Notes: a model not told the origin generated them from the letters alone. Shown: positions 1 to 11,434, counted from the stretch's first letter. The stretch: DNA of 64,000 bases from Daphnia carinata (GCF_022539665.2 NC_081332.1:4524803-4588802), one strand, 5' to 3'. Program-made: numbers and translations.

Positions 1-159
1 GGGCATGACCCCCTACGGGCTTATTACGAGTCAAGGGGAAACGGGGCTACGGAAAGGAAGGGAGCCCAGATATGCACTTCAATTTTTTTAATATAAAATA
101 CCGTCTCGGGAATCCAAATTTAGTATAGAAATGTCATGTCATCCATCCAATCATTACAA

Positions 160-165
160 TTTATT
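160..165 (-). terminator. candidate poly(A) signal for the small downstream gene
   Basis: AATAAA lies on the minus strand past the last exon-like segment of the 0.3-1.5 kb gene. No coding sequence is evident between it and the window edge. Confidence 0.3.
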
Positions 166-340
166 CAATGTCTTGCCCCAACCAAGAATCTTTTCAGATC
201 CAATGTTACTATTAACCTATGCTGAGAAAAGAAAAACAACACCATTAAGCATCTCAATTGTTGCTCATCTGACTTACATGACTTATAGATTCAACTTCTG
301 GCAGAAGCTTGGGAAAGGCCACACAAATTGCAGATGAAAA

Positions 341-430
341 TCATTGTATAAGGCTCTTGAATGATAAAATAGCACCCATAGAATTTTGCATTGTTGATAG
401 TTGTGTTCCCAGTATGCTGAAAATCCTTTC
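341..430 (-). CDS. possible extra exon-like segment
   Basis: After a TCCAATAG acceptor, 29 codons read ERIFSILGTQLSTMQNSMGA then ILSFKSLIQ and a TGA. A second open frame through the same bases is longer but more repetitive in hydrophobic residues. An AATAAA on the minus strand at 160-165 would serve as poly(A) signal. Support is only the open frame and the acceptor. Confidence 0.22.
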   Translation of the reverse strand, partial: ERIFSILGTQLSTMQNSMGAILSFKSLIQ

Positions 431-531
431 CTATTGGATAAATTTTTTTTTAGATTAGACATGGTTGGCAAAAAGCAGGAGAAATGCTTTGTCATAAATT
501 CAAAAAATTTTCAAGAAAATTCCTTTCATAC

Positions 532-681
532 CTAAAAAGTCCATCTGTGATGTTCATCGCTGCAATGCCAACGAAATGAAACATCTTTAGGGCCATTTAA
601 GTACCCAACTTCACCAACACTCTGAACGTAAAGGACAAGTTGTTCTTTAGCAAGAGAAGCAGAATTATTTGAGGCTTCTAG
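532..681 (-). CDS. possible terminal exon of the small coiled-coil gene
   Basis: This stretch follows a GTCACAG acceptor and joins in phase 0 to the 776-868 segment. It encodes LEASNNSASLAKEQLVLYVQ then SVGEVGYLNGPKDVSFRW and a TAG. The stop is immediately followed by a strong-looking donor (TAG|GTATGA), which is odd. Either the stop is real and the donor accidental, or the annotation frame differs here. Confidence 0.4.
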   Translation of the reverse strand, partial: LEASNNSASLAKEQLVLYVQSVGEVGYLNGPKDVSFRWHCSDEHHRWTF

Positions 682-775
682 CTGTGACAGAACTATAAAG
701 GATTGCTATTACACAGGATTCATTCACACAAGATGGTACTTCTCATTAGACAATTTGCATACTCTATTACTTTAC

Positions 776-868
776 CTCATACCTTAATGGTAATGCACTT
801 TCAGTGTTTTTCAACTGTAGGCTCACTCTTCCATCCTGTAACACTTCCAGACTTGACTTGATCCCCCG
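776..868 (-). CDS. possible further exon of the small coiled-coil gene
   Basis: This is a 31-codon open stretch between a TTTTAG acceptor and a GTAAAG donor, phase 0 at both ends. It reads GIKSSLEVLQDGRVSLQLKN then TESALPLRYE. It looks like coiled-coil coding sequence. It cannot be joined in frame to the exon ending at 967 without a weak donor, so it may be an alternative 3' exon, part of an untranslated tail, or a separate gene. Confidence 0.4.
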
Positions 869-966
869 CTAAAATTCTGTGAATGCAAAATAATAGCATT
901 AAAAATACTTTTTCAATAGACAAAAAACCGAAAAGTACCTAATTCATGTTTTATGTTGAACTCGTG

Positions 967-1521
967 CTATTTCTGGGTTTCCGTACCACACCCATTTTCA
1001 GCCCAAATACGGTCCCACAATTGTTCACTTCCTTCGCTGCATGGACTTATTCCTAACAATTCTTTTAGTGCAGCACTAACAGAATTTAACTTTAACACAC
1101 TGTCAGGTGGTAGACTGAATAACTAAACAATAAATAATTGTTTGTTAAAATTCTATACTTATTTTGAATTCTCATTTGAAAAGTTTAGGTACCTGACTGT
1201 GTTCGCCTAATGCCAATTCATCCTCATGTTCAGTTAGGGATGAGTTTTGAAAAACCTCCTTCAATGTTTGGAAACTGTTCCATTCCAATTTGTTCTTTTC
1301 CCCTAGCTGAGCTTGTAGACTCAAAATTTGAGCTACAAAACACAAATGAATAAAAGCAAATAAATAGAATCACTACGTATTAGGCCTTACCAGCCTTAGC
1401 TTTGCTGTTATCTAATATTTTGTGTTGTTCCAATAATTGGGCCTGCAGCTTCATAATTTGATCTAATAAACAATAAATAATGTTTATACTTACCATCCTT
1501 TTGTTGTATTATCTTATCCAT
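967..1521 (-). CDS. unidentified small coiled-coil protein, four exons
   Basis: The exons are 1494-1521, 1391-1462, 1193-1332 and 967-1122, all with GT/AG sites in consistent phase (1, 1, 0), giving 131 residues ending at TAG. The introns are only 31-70 nt or so. The protein begins MDKIIQQKDDQIMKLQAQLL and continues with LQAQLGEKNKLEWNSFQTLK, a leucine/glutamine heptad pattern typical of coiled coil. It then has a less regular C-terminus (LPPDSVLKLNSVSAALKELL, EQLWDRIWAENGCG). The ATG is in a good context (AAAAATGG), with two short upstream open frames. I do not recognise the family. It lies downstream of CASP on the same strand with under 0.5 kb between them. Further exon-like segments at 776-868, 532-681 and 341-430 may belong to it through a splice form I could not phase. 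Confidence 0.6.
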
Positions 1522-1964
1522 TTTTCAATTGTTCCTCCAGCCACGCGTTATTCTCTCCATCCACGCTACTGAACTAACTGCGAATGGCATCCAATGGACT
1601 GAAATTGCATACGCCAGTAATAACGAGTCTGAACGGTAGATGGCTACGTGTCGGAAAAAAGAAAAAAGTGATTTTTTTTTTTTTTTTGGCGAAATTTTTT
1701 TTTTTTTTGTGTCAAACGGATTGCCATATTTTTTACGGTTTATTCAAAAAGTATAAGCTTAATATAAAAATAAACCAGATTTTGGTGATCAGCGATCAAT
1801 TTCGCATCAGAAAAATGTACTTTTAAGTAAATCTAGAATTTGCCGAAAATTGAAAAAGTGGGAAGGCTATAGCCTTCTTACTTTTTCATTTTTGACCAAA
1901 TTTTAAATTTTGCTTAAAATACATTATTTCGATGCAGAATAGAATGCTATTCACGAAAATAAGG

Positions 1965-1970
1965 TTTATT
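1965..1970 (-). terminator. candidate poly(A) signal for CASP
   Basis: AATAAA on the minus strand lies 68 nt beyond the CASP stop codon, and another copy lies at 1739-1744. The position is right for a short 3' UTR ending before the next gene, whose start codon is at 1521. Confidence 0.45.
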
Positions 1971-2037
1971 TTAGAATTGGCCTTATAGTTTTCAAATTAA
2001 ACATAAAAAACAGAAAGTCGGGCTTATTTTGTCGGGC

Positions 2038-2137
2038 TTAAAAGTTGTTTGTCGAACTAGAGTTGCAAAATGCCTTTTCGTCTTTGCTTTGTTCACCAAA
2101 ACGATTATGTATTTCCTTCACCATAGTGCCGCAATTG
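2038..2137 (-). CDS. CASP terminal exon (lumenal tail)
   Basis: This 100-nt exon follows GTTTACAG. It is entered with one base to make Asn and encodes NCGTMVKEIHNRFGEQSKDE then KAFCNSSSTNNF and a TAA stop. Together with the previous exon this gives AECAQN-NCGTMVKEIHNRF, comparable in length and pattern to vertebrate CATFCAKKFADHLHKFHEND. The residues after the membrane anchor are predicted to face the Golgi lumen. If instead the transcript reads into the intron, a protein one residue longer than the Gln codon would end at the TGA at 2343-2345. Confidence 0.78.
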
Positions 2138-2346
2138 CTGTAAACATAGCCTAAAAAGAATGAAAAGAAAAGTATAATTGCGACAATTTTTTCTCATCGT
2201 CTTGTGTTTTCGAAGTGTTGCGTCTTTTTCAGTTGTGTAAACCATGCGCCTCTAGCATATGATCATCATACCTAACGGGAAAATTTGAGGAAAAAAACAA
2301 TAAGAAAACGTTAATTGACATTGATATAGTATTGATTGGGGCTCAC

Positions 2347-2492
2347 TTTTGAGCACACTCGGCGGCCATATCTCTGTGACAAGTTTCAGTATAGGCCAGA
2401 CGATAGAGAACGAGGAAGACCAGCAGATGTAGGACGGAGAAGTAGACGACGGCAGCAGTGCGAGCAACGCGACTTGATAGGACCATTTGTCC
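2347..2492 (-). CDS. CASP-specific exon 5 (transmembrane anchor)
   Basis: This 146-nt exon follows ATTTACAG. It encodes GQMVLSSRVARTAAVVYFSV then LHLLVFLVLYRLAYTETCHR and DMAAECAQ. Vertebrate CASP has GRLVLSNKMARTIGFFYT and LHCLVFLVLYKLAW at the same place. The hydrophobic span of about 20 residues is the single C-terminal membrane anchor that holds CASP in the Golgi. A TGA directly follows if the exon is read through, but the same bases form a GTGAGC donor that joins in phase to the next exon. Confidence 0.95.
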
Positions 2493-2645
2493 CTGTAAAT
2501 TGCCGATAGAGACTTACTTTTAAAAAAATAAGGGAAAGAGAAACCAGAAGGCTAAAAGAGAGGGCTGGAGAGCCACGGTGCGAGTCAATTTCTTGTTATT
2601 TGTCGAACTTCTGGGAATTCGATGCTCGCCGTATATTTTACGTAC

Positions 2646-2807
2646 CATCGAGTAAGTGATGCGTTCGAAAGGACCCAGTTGAGCTAGTTTACGTTGCCGC
2701 TCCCTGCGAGAGAACGAAGCGAACGGATCCAGACGGTCCTCGTACTGACGTTCATAGAGTTCCTCCGTCTCCGAACTTATTCCAATACCGGTATTCTTGG
2801 TGGCACG
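2646..2807 (-). CDS. CASP-specific exon 4 (DPFASFSRRERQRK motif)
   Basis: This 162-nt exon, phase 0 at both ends, has acceptor GTTTGGTAG and donor GTACGT. It encodes RATKNTGIGISSETEELYER, then QYEDRLDPFASFSRRERQRK and LAQLGPFERITYSM. Vertebrate CASP has QYEERLDPFSSFSKRERQRK followed by a short stretch and the membrane anchor. The basic motif sits on the cytosolic face just before the transmembrane helix. Confidence 0.95.
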
Positions 2808-2897
2808 CTACCAAACACAAGGCAAACAAAATGTGTGCAAAAAAACAATAACAACACAGGCAAAAATCTATCACGTTTTTTAAGGAAACACGCGCAC

Positions 2898-3039
2898 CTG
2901 TCCGGAATAACTTTGAAGGAAGCGAACTTTCTCATAAAGTGCCACATTATCGGTGCGAAGTCGTTCGACTTCGCTGTGCAGTAACGCCATCTGCTGCTGT
3001 TGCTCCAGATTTTGAGCCTCCAATTCTTGATTGCGTTGC
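2898..3039 (-). CDS. CASP-specific exon 3 (coiled coil)
   Basis: This 142-nt exon is entered with one base (AG plus G makes Arg) and leaves in phase 0 at GTGCGC. It encodes QRNQELEAQNLEQQQQMALL, then HSEVERLRTDNVALYEKVRF and LQSYSGQ. It aligns along its length with vertebrate RARNQELEAENRL ... LRADNIKLFEKIKFLQSYPG. It forms the last membrane-proximal coiled coil of CASP. Confidence 0.94.
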
Positions 3040-3147
3040 CTTTTCCGATAAATGAATTGGAAATATAGTTTTGAAATGCCGATCGATGAAGTCGAACATG
3101 TTGAAGCTAAAAGCTTTCATTATTGATTGAGATTCGAACGGCATTAC

Positions 3148-3314
3148 CTGAATCTTTCACGTTGAGCCTGCAAGATTGGAAGCAAAGTGACGGCTGTTTC
3201 CGAGTCGCTATGCAATCCGCCCGATACCGGTGAAATCCCTGCCGACGAGCTTCTTCCCAACATGTTAACATCCTTGACAGCTTCAGCTACCCAATCATTG
3301 GCATTCGCTTGGCC
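3148..3314 (-). CDS. CASP-specific exon 2
   Basis: This 167-nt exon follows ACCATTGCAG and starts in phase 0 (GQANANDWVAEAVKDVNMLG). It ends TLLPILQAQRERF plus AG at GTAATG. The end matches vertebrate CASP SLLSIISSQRERFRARNQEL, the most conserved CASP C-terminal motif. The middle (GRSSSAGISPVSGGLHSDSE) is Ser/Gly-rich and variable, as it is in vertebrates. Confidence 0.93.
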
Positions 3315-6300
3315 CTGCAATGGTTTCAAACAAATCAAATCATCGCGTTTTTATGAATATGAACGGAGTGGAACAAGCGATGTATATTTTTCCCTTCTGC
3401 CTAACCGATTCTATAACGTTATTATTCGCCAACTCAATTTATGGGTCTAGTTAACCAACTATGGTGACACTAATAAAATCCTGGAGAGTTCTACTTCTTT
3501 TTACGACCTTCATTAAGGAAGCAAATGGCGTTGCGGGCGCCGGATCCGATTCTGCCCTCCCTCCGCTCGCCGTCTTCTCTCATATTCGTGCATGGATTTA
3601 TGAAAGAGCTGAATTGAAACGACAAGATGTGATTACTGAAATGTAAAAAAAAAAAAAAAACTAATGTCCGAGTGGGATCTTTTTTCTCGTTTCATATAAA
3701 ATGACCAATCAAGCCTGGCATACGCAGCGGCAGGATGTCCTGGGTGCTCTCGTCCAATTGACGCGGCACGGCCATTGCAATCAATCCATTCTGTACAGCT
3801 GGTTTGTACAGGACTAGGGAGGAGTCGGTCGTCATCATTGCGCAAGAGGAATTCATACGTGTCGCATCACAAGCTCCAATAAACGTTGAAATCCACTGGC
3901 TGGCGTCGAAATTTGCACCCACATGTCGGATGATTATCGTCCAAATGTAATTACATGCCACCGCCACCAGTTTCCCTTGCTCCCCGAGCTCGCTCTCCCC
4001 TTGTCCCGTATTTTTTTCCCCCCTCTTTAAACAGAACTTGCCATGCTATGCGTGATTAAGAACATTCGTTCTAAGTGGTCACGCGGAGTCGGTAAGTTTC
4101 TGTAGCGGCCGTGGCGATGAACGAATAGAAGGCAGCGGCGCAGCCAACCAGACGCGGCAGTAGCATCACATTGAAGGAGACTTAAAATTTTACATAATTG
4201 CATTGCTGTCTGGAGTGGGCTGCAGCTATAGAAGGCGGCCAAAGAGTGTACGTATATATTTCTATAGGAAAAGCGGTGGCGGGGTTGTAGGAGCGCAAGT
4301 GATGGGTGGCAAGGGGGAGGGGGATGAGCGAATTGAAGGAATGAGGACGGGCGGTAGCGGGACTGTAACAGAACCGACGAGATCCGCCGAATGGTTTTAA
4401 CTGGGGGCGGTAACTTGGTTTATCCTGGCAGTGCATATACTTTGAAGATAGGTTCAGAACATCCTGATTTATTGACAAGTACGTGCTCGCGCGTGTCAGC
4501 TATACGAGCGCTGTCCAGTTTTTTTTTTTTTTTTCAGTCTCTACTTCCCCCCAGAAAAAAAAAGGCGCTGCCTATCCGCATTAAATATATAGATATAACT
4601 TTATAGATTTAAGGGGGCGTGAGGAGGACTCTGGGCAGTGGAGTCTCTACGTTCTGTTTACAGTATTTGTATGTATCGAAAAACCTGCGGTATGTATCCT
4701 TTTATACGGATGTCTGTACTGCACAGCCAGAAGACGAGTTTTGACTGGAACAACTAACCAAAAAAAAAAAAAGAGAAAAACTAGAAGCAAAAAAATTGTG
4801 TACATCTATCGAAAAAAAAAAATGGGAAGGAATAAAAGAAATAGAAGCCGAGCAAAAAGAATAGAAGAACGAGAGAAAAAAAAGAAGGAAGAAACTCTCC
4901 GACAGGAAGCTGCCTTTTGAAGTTGGATCGTTTTGCATAAGTAAGGATAACCACATTTAAATAATTGAAACCCGCCTGATTCCCATGAGCAAACACACAG
5001 AGCTCCCCCGGATGAGGGAAATAGAAGGAAAAAAAGGAACGGGAGAACAGCAAAGAAGGCACGCGCTTAGCCTCTGTATATCGATGGCGGATACGTGTAT
5101 CTATAGCTCTGTAAACTATATATAGTAAATATACATACATTTATTCGAATACGTCTAAAAAGTATAGTTATTGATTTTTTCTTGTTTTCGTTCTCTCAGA
5201 CTTCCTCTATCTTCTTCTCTCTGTCTATATTCCGACGGCATTCTCTATTATATCCACTAACGTACGGAAAAAAAGAAACAGAAACTATCGTGATCCGATC
5301 GAAAATCCAGCCGCTAGAAAGAATGTTTTTCCTGTTTTCTTGTGTTTGCCTTCAGTTCGGATGTGTTCCGAATCCTAGCCAATCATCGCCCGAGCCGAGT
5401 TCCTCTTCCTATAAATATGCACGCCATGCTGACTTCTCAAACTCCGCACTAAGCGAAATAACTTGGTTGATCGTGGCGACCATGTCGGGAATTTCGGCAA
5501 AACAAACAGAAAAATGGGGAAGACAAAACTTCCACAGATTGAAAGAAACTGTTTAATTCAAAACGCTCGATACCGTTGGTTAGGGAATAAAAAGGAACCG
5601 CTGATTAGCGACATGTTGGTTTATATCAGAGGCGGAAAAAAAGGGGGAAGTCCCACACTGTCATCGAATCGATGGCGCATTACCCGAAATAATCAAGAAA
5701 TCATTTCAATAAAGCATTAAGATGCGGCGGTTTGATGGGAAGAGAGCATCCATGCGGCACTGAAGCCCGGAGCTAATCTCCTTTATTTGCCTTGACCCGA
5801 GTCAACTGGAAAATAAAAAAAAAAAAAAAAAATACAAAAATACAAAAAATAAGTCGTTCGGCGTCCTCTTCCCGCCCGCCTTTTAGTGAAATGTCATCAA
5901 TCGTGACGTTCCGTTCTGTTGGGCCCTGTCTATCACAATCAAGCCTCGCTCTCTTGGCACTTCGTTAAGTCGATTCTGTCAAGACCGGCACATCACCTCC
6001 GGTTCAAAGCATCGGCTCAACCTCTTATACCTCCCTCTATCTCGTTATGAAATGTTTTCTTCCATTACGGATCGTCGACGCTATGACTGACTGACTCGAA
6101 CGCAATAGCGGCACGACGATGATCCCGATCGCGAGTCGCTTCTCATCACATTTTAAACGTGGACGCGGAAACTTAAAAAAAAGGTTCGTTCATACATTGA
6201 AACACCATTTTTCTTTTCTGCTTCATCCCAAAGGATGAAAAATAAAAGGAAAAGCGACATGGAACGGGTCGGTAACGGGTCCACGATCGATGCAATTGAG

Positions 6301-6850
6301 GGGAAAGGAGAAAAATGAAAAGAGGAGGAGGGGGAGAGAGAGAGCCATAGAGTTTATATGGTACAAGTACACATATATATACCTGACGCCCGTCCGTGTT
6401 AATTTATGCCTACGGATCGAATTTTGACAGGGCGTTGCATGATAGCTGTCGAGGATCGTGTTATAGGAGGCCATCAGCCGCGGCGCGCGATCAAGTTACA
6501 CGACACTTGGGAGTTGATAGGAGACGGCTGGAGTGATATTGATAGAGAAAAGGAGCCAAACGAGAGTCGAGAATGAGGAAAACTTTAAATGTCCCGTGCA
6601 AGTAGTGGAATCATTTTCGACTCGGCTCAATCTATCAATAACCGACTCCCCACATTGAGCCTTTAGAGCGTTGTGTCAGTGTAATCCTTCCTCTCTCTCC
6701 CCCCCCCCCCCCTTTCTTGAGCATTTGATCAAAGGGAACCTTTTGCGTTCATGGCAAATCTTCACTTACAACGCCTACAGGCGACTATTACTAAACGGAA
6801 ATCGAATAAAACAACAGTTTTTTTTTTGTTAAAGCGGAACTATGGTATAC
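3315..6850 (-). other. CASP intron with unassigned open frames
   Basis: This 3.5-kb intron lies between CASP exons 1 and 2. Parts of it (3.5-4.5 kb, 5.3-5.5 kb, 5.9-6.2 kb) are more GC-balanced and less repetitive than the other introns. One minus-strand frame ends at 3,692 (see the separate entry). A 31-codon frame at about 4,072-4,167 reads MLLPRLVGCAAAFYSFIATA and on to a stop. No known gene was recognised. Confidence 0.5.
3692..3967 (-). other. unidentified open frame inside the CASP intron
   Basis: A minus-strand frame of up to 91 codons ends ...STQDILPLRMPGLIGHFI at a TGA. Its sequence is not low-complexity (for example CDATRMNSSCAMMTTDSSL and LVLYKPAVQNGLIAMAVPR), unlike nearly all other open frames in the introns. 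There is no ATG at its upstream end; a GTG or a splice acceptor (GACGCCAG near 3,910) would have to open it. It could be a nested gene, a pseudogene piece or chance. Confidence 0.25.
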
Positions 6851-6987
6851 CTCGGCTTCACCGCGATTCAGGGTCGACAAATGTTGAAGGCTGCTAACAT
6901 CCAATTCGAGCTGCTCAATCAGTTCCCGTTGCGATTTCACCTCGGATTGAAGGCTGACGTTCTCTGCCGACAGTTGTCCTGTTTTGC
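6851..6987 (-). CDS. CASP-specific exon 1 (coiled coil)
   Basis: This 137-nt exon follows the acceptor CACGCAG, starts with two bases (GC) and ends in phase 0 at GTATAC. It encodes KTGQLSAENVSLQSEVKSQR then ELIEQLELDVSSLQHLST. This matches vertebrate CASP just after its divergence from CUX1 (GRCAEL...TEQRELIARLEQDLSIIQ). Joined to the phase-1 donor at 35,637 it gives SELQ-G-KTGQL, exactly as in vertebrate SDLS-G-RC. The exon lies 4.8 kb beyond the cut stop codon, so it can only be used by skipping all cut-specific exons or by a separate promoter. Confidence 0.9.
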
Positions 6988-9900
6988 CTGCGTGCAAAAA
7001 ATGATTTATTGAAATAGATAGTTAAATACAAAAATCAATAACGAGAAATGGGTTAAGTGCGCTTAATGTCTACGGCCAGGTTAGTTCAGGAAGACAAACA
7101 GCGTGAAATGAAACGAAACGTTTCAGCGTATGGAACAAGTGTAATGATTGAAATATCCAAGGAAAAAAAAACGCGATCAAAAATGTCAATCAATAAGTTT
7201 CAAGAAATCGAACAAGATATTGGAGAGAGGTCATGGGTGGGGATGGCCCCCTTTCAAAACAAAAAAAAACAAAAAAAAAAATCGGGAAATATACACAGCA
7301 AAAGAGCAGAAATCGTCTTTTCTGTTACTTCCTTTTTTCTTTTTCCTTTTCTCCTTTCCCGGAGGAAAACGGGAAAGAAGACAACAGGGCCAGTGGCGAG
7401 GAGAGAGAAGGGGCGAGCGACACAAGATTGAACAAACAAGGTGACAAAACATACACATACACTGGAGGATGTGGAGAGTCAAGAGAAACAGACAAGAGAG
7501 AAAGATGAAAGAAAAGAACAAGTTAAAAGATGGAAAAGAAGAGAAAAAGAAACGCGAGAGAAAAATAAGAAAAGAAGAAGAAGAAGAAGAAGAAGAAAAA
7601 AAGATTTCCTTTTTGTCTTTTCAAAGAAATATATATAAGGCCATGGAAAACGAGATTATACAGATGGATGGTTCATTTTCGAGAACAACATCTTCGGTTT
7701 TTTTTTTTTTTTTTTTTTTTTTTTTGTGTTTTGTTTGTATTTGCTTCCATTCAAATTCTGCGCTTTCTGGACGAAAGAACAGAAACGATTATGTGACAGA
7801 AACACAAGGGGCAGTTCAGTCCGTGTGCTGAGTGAAAAAGATTGAAAGGAGGAGGGAAAACTCAATCAAAGGGTAAAAACAAAAACAAAACAATTGTTTC
7901 AAAATAAGAAACAGAATCAAATCCCGTCTAGTTTTTGCGCTTTTGTTTTTTTTTTTTTAAATGCCCGTCTGTTACTTTCCAATTCAAATGAATTGTAGTT
8001 TTATGTACAAAAAATGAAACACACAATTTCTTTTTCTTCCATTTTGTTTTTCTACTTTGTTTTGTGGAATTTGGAAGATTTTGGTTGGTTTGTTTTTCAT
8101 TGCGTCATCGTGAAACGAAGAGGGAAAAAAAAAAAAAAATTTGGAAAGGGGCAAGAAAGAATGAAAACATGGGAAAAAAAAAAATAATTATGGAGACCTG
8201 CCGGGCAGCAAAAATTCACGCAATAAGCCAAAGTAAAAAACAAAACAAAAAAAAAAACCCAACGTTCGTCATTTGTTTCTTTTGTCGCTGTTTCGTCAAA
8301 AGACTTGTGTGACAGGGGAAGAAAAGAATAGGGGAATCGGCAGGGATTTGACATGTGTGTTTCCTGTGTGCGGGATTCGATTAGCGAGTGGCAAACGTGC
8401 GCTGCGAGCGAGGAACGAGCAAGAAGAATGGGCTTACAGAAAAGAGAGAGAGGGAGAGAGAGACCGTAGAAGTATTGGATGAACTCATCACGGGGATTGG
8501 CCATGGCATCACACACGAATTCGCCACTTATTTGCGGGCGAATGAATCAAAAAGAGAACACACACACAGACAACATTCGGTTGTCTTTTCTTGCCCTTAC
8601 TCCTATCTGTTTCTTTTAAAAGAAAAATGACACAACTGAACAGATGTCAAGTATAGGCTGAGGGAGGAAATATAGAAGACGATACACAGCCAATGAAATA
8701 AGAGCAAAAAAAAAAACAAACAAAAACTGTTGCTTTTCCCACTGTTTCAACAGTTAACGTTGCACGAGGAATATCTAGAGAAAAAAAAAGACGATTTTCT
8801 TTTGTTTCTATATTATAGAACGCATACACGCACACAGAGGCTGGCATCACGCACGAATACTTGAACGAACATTAGAGACGAGGAGGCCCACGGGGAGAAA
8901 GACGAAACGGCGAAAAGAAAAAAACGAACTGATTTCCCTTTTTTTTTTCTTTTTCTCAAAAAAAAAAAAATTAAAAAGAAACAACATCGAAATAAAAAAT
9001 CAACAACCTTTCCTCCAAATACGCTCTGCATACGAGGGCGATTACATCAATTATGATAAGTCAGAAAAATATATAGTTACAATCATCGGGGAAGAGGGGG
9101 AGGGGGGGGGGGGGATTACGGGCAGAATAAAAACAGGAGAAATAGTTCGAGGGGCGGCTTTTGCGGGAAGAGAGAAAACGAACGGACACAGCCGAAAAAA
9201 ATAATTAATACTCTCCCCACCCTTTTTTTACATCCACATCCCAGCCCGTTTTTTTTTCTTTTTCAAAAATTGAGGTTTTTTTTTTTTTAAAAAAAAAAGG
9301 GGGAAAGGGCAGTTTTTTTTTTTTTTCTTCTTCTTCGGGGATGGGACCGGATATATGTATAAATATATATCGGGGGCAGCAGTGACAATAAAAAAAATCA
9401 TCTATTTACAACGATACATGCAAATTTTGAATTTTCTCCTCTCATTTTGTTTGTCTGGGTATGCTAATGCTTTTTTCGTTTGTTTTCAACTTCTACTGCA
9501 ATTTTGAAAAATCATTCATCTTTTGTTTAAAAAAAAAAAGAAAAGAAAAGAGACAAAAATTCCTATGGCGCGCTAGACCAACATGCGTACGGTTCATCGA
9601 GAACGTAAACAAAATGAATAACGAAAATCATTTCCACCTGTGCGGTAATGAAACCATTAAACAGACGATAATAGCAAAAAAAAAAAAAAAAAAAGAGAAG
9701 CAAGATAATGACAGCTTTTTTTTTTCGACACGAAACCGAAAAAAAAACAAATGAACCGAGCGATTGAATACCGGACAAGTTTTGTGTTGAATTATTATTT
9801 ACTTTAAAACATTTTTTTTTTTTCAGTTTTTTTTTTTTTTCTAAGTTTCGTTTCTCATCCCCTCCCATTTCCTATTGTAAAATGGGTTAGACAAAAGAAA

Positions 9901-10993
9901 AAAAACCTCCTTCGCAAATGTAATTAATAAAAAAAAGGAAAACTGTAAAAACACACACGCACTTCACTGGGCCATTGTTACGATTTAGAGACCTTCGCGA
10001 TTTCATCAACTTTTTGTTAACATGAAAAAAAAAAACAAACATTGGAGGTCAGAACGGATTGCGATGCGGGAGAAATAAAAAAAAAAAAAAAAAAAAAAAA
10101 AACCCCAAATGGAAAGCTGCTCTTTCGTCTTCGTTCTCGTTACGAATTGAGGAAGACGTCAAAAAAGAAAAACTAATCCCCTTCACGCAACGTCTAACAA
10201 GTCAAAATTGGAAGCAAAAAAAAACAAAACAAAATAAATAAATAAAATAAAAACAAAAGAGAAGACGACATCTTTGGAGTCGGATGAGTAGACGAGTACG
10301 AGCAACTTCTATTCCCCGCATTGTCTTTAACTTTTCCCTTATCTTTTCTCAAATAATTTAATTGGTTAATAAGAAAAGAAAAAAAGGAAATGAAACATAA
10401 ACAGCTGTTACGTTTTTTTTTTTTTTTTTTTTTTTTACTATGCGTTTTCTCTTGTTTGTTTTTGTTTTCTTTTCCACCCCAATCAATGCAAAATTGGAGG
10501 GCGACAAAACTTTTACTTTTAAATGTGCCCCTACACCGGATGGGTGTGTGTATGTTGGTGTCAACTACACACGAATGGAACGGGAGCAACCGAGTAAAAG
10601 AAATAAGATTGAAAAAAAAAAAAACAACAACAAAAAAGAAAAGGACTGGCATCGTAAAGAAGTGGAACTGGTAACGAATGTTAACACGAAGCAAATGTCA
10701 CGCATCCAACCCCTCTCTGCCTTTTTTTTTTTTCTTCTGAAAAACAAGAAGGTTTGGGAATATTATTATTATTTTTTTTTTCTTTGCGGATAGACGTCAA
10801 AAGAGGAAGGAAATTGCTCATCCTAGATAACACAGCGTACGTATCTTTTTTTGTCTTTTGCTTTGTTTCCATTTTTCAAAAATAACTTCGGTGGCTAAAT
10901 AAAGAAAAACGTAGCGACGGTCTTTGCTGTTTGTTTCATCAACTTTTGTCCCTCTCCCCCCCCCCTTTAGTTTTTATTTGTTACTTTTTTGTT

Positions 10994-10999
10994 TTTATT
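10994..10999 (-). terminator. candidate poly(A) signal for cut
   Basis: AATAAA on the minus strand (plus TTTATT) lies about 775 nt past the cut stop codon, with a second copy at 10973-10978. The sequence between the stop and this point has no open frame of note and holds a CA array and a TC array. It is a plausible 3' UTR end, but longer 3' UTRs reaching towards 7-9 kb cannot be excluded. Confidence 0.3.
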
Positions 11000-11434
11000 A
11001 AGCAGCTCTTTCGCCACTCCCTTCTGTCCGTTCTGACCACCAAGTGGCACTTGACGAGACCTGCGTTCGGCTAAAATGAAATACAAAAATCCTGGCCGAT
11101 TATCACACACGTCAAAACAAGAACAAGAATAAGAAAAAAAAACAAACAAAAAAACAAACAGAATCCCTCCCGCAAACAAACAAAATGCCTACCAAACAAC
11201 TAAATTATATAATAATCATATTTATAATAATAACAAGCAAGCATACACAACGCACGCATTCGGTCCGCGCATTATCGATTTTTGTCTCCTCATCTGTTTT
11301 TGAGAGCGCGCACAAGTTGCTCTGACTAAAGAAAACACGATTCATTGAATTTTTTTTTTAAATATAAATTATTTAAAACCGAAAAAAAAAAAAAAAACCA
11401 AACCCCAAATTTTCCGGCTGTGTTGAACCGTTTT

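Noticed and set aside
2343-2345. TGA as the end of CASP
   Set aside because: I first took this as the stop, but the same bases form a GTGAGC donor that joins in phase to a conserved-looking last exon at 2,038-2,137. I keep the short form only as an alternative.
7057-7831. Several Lys/Glu/Arg-rich frames on both strands
   Set aside because: They derive from purine-rich simple repeats (GAAAA, GAA) and have no conserved features.
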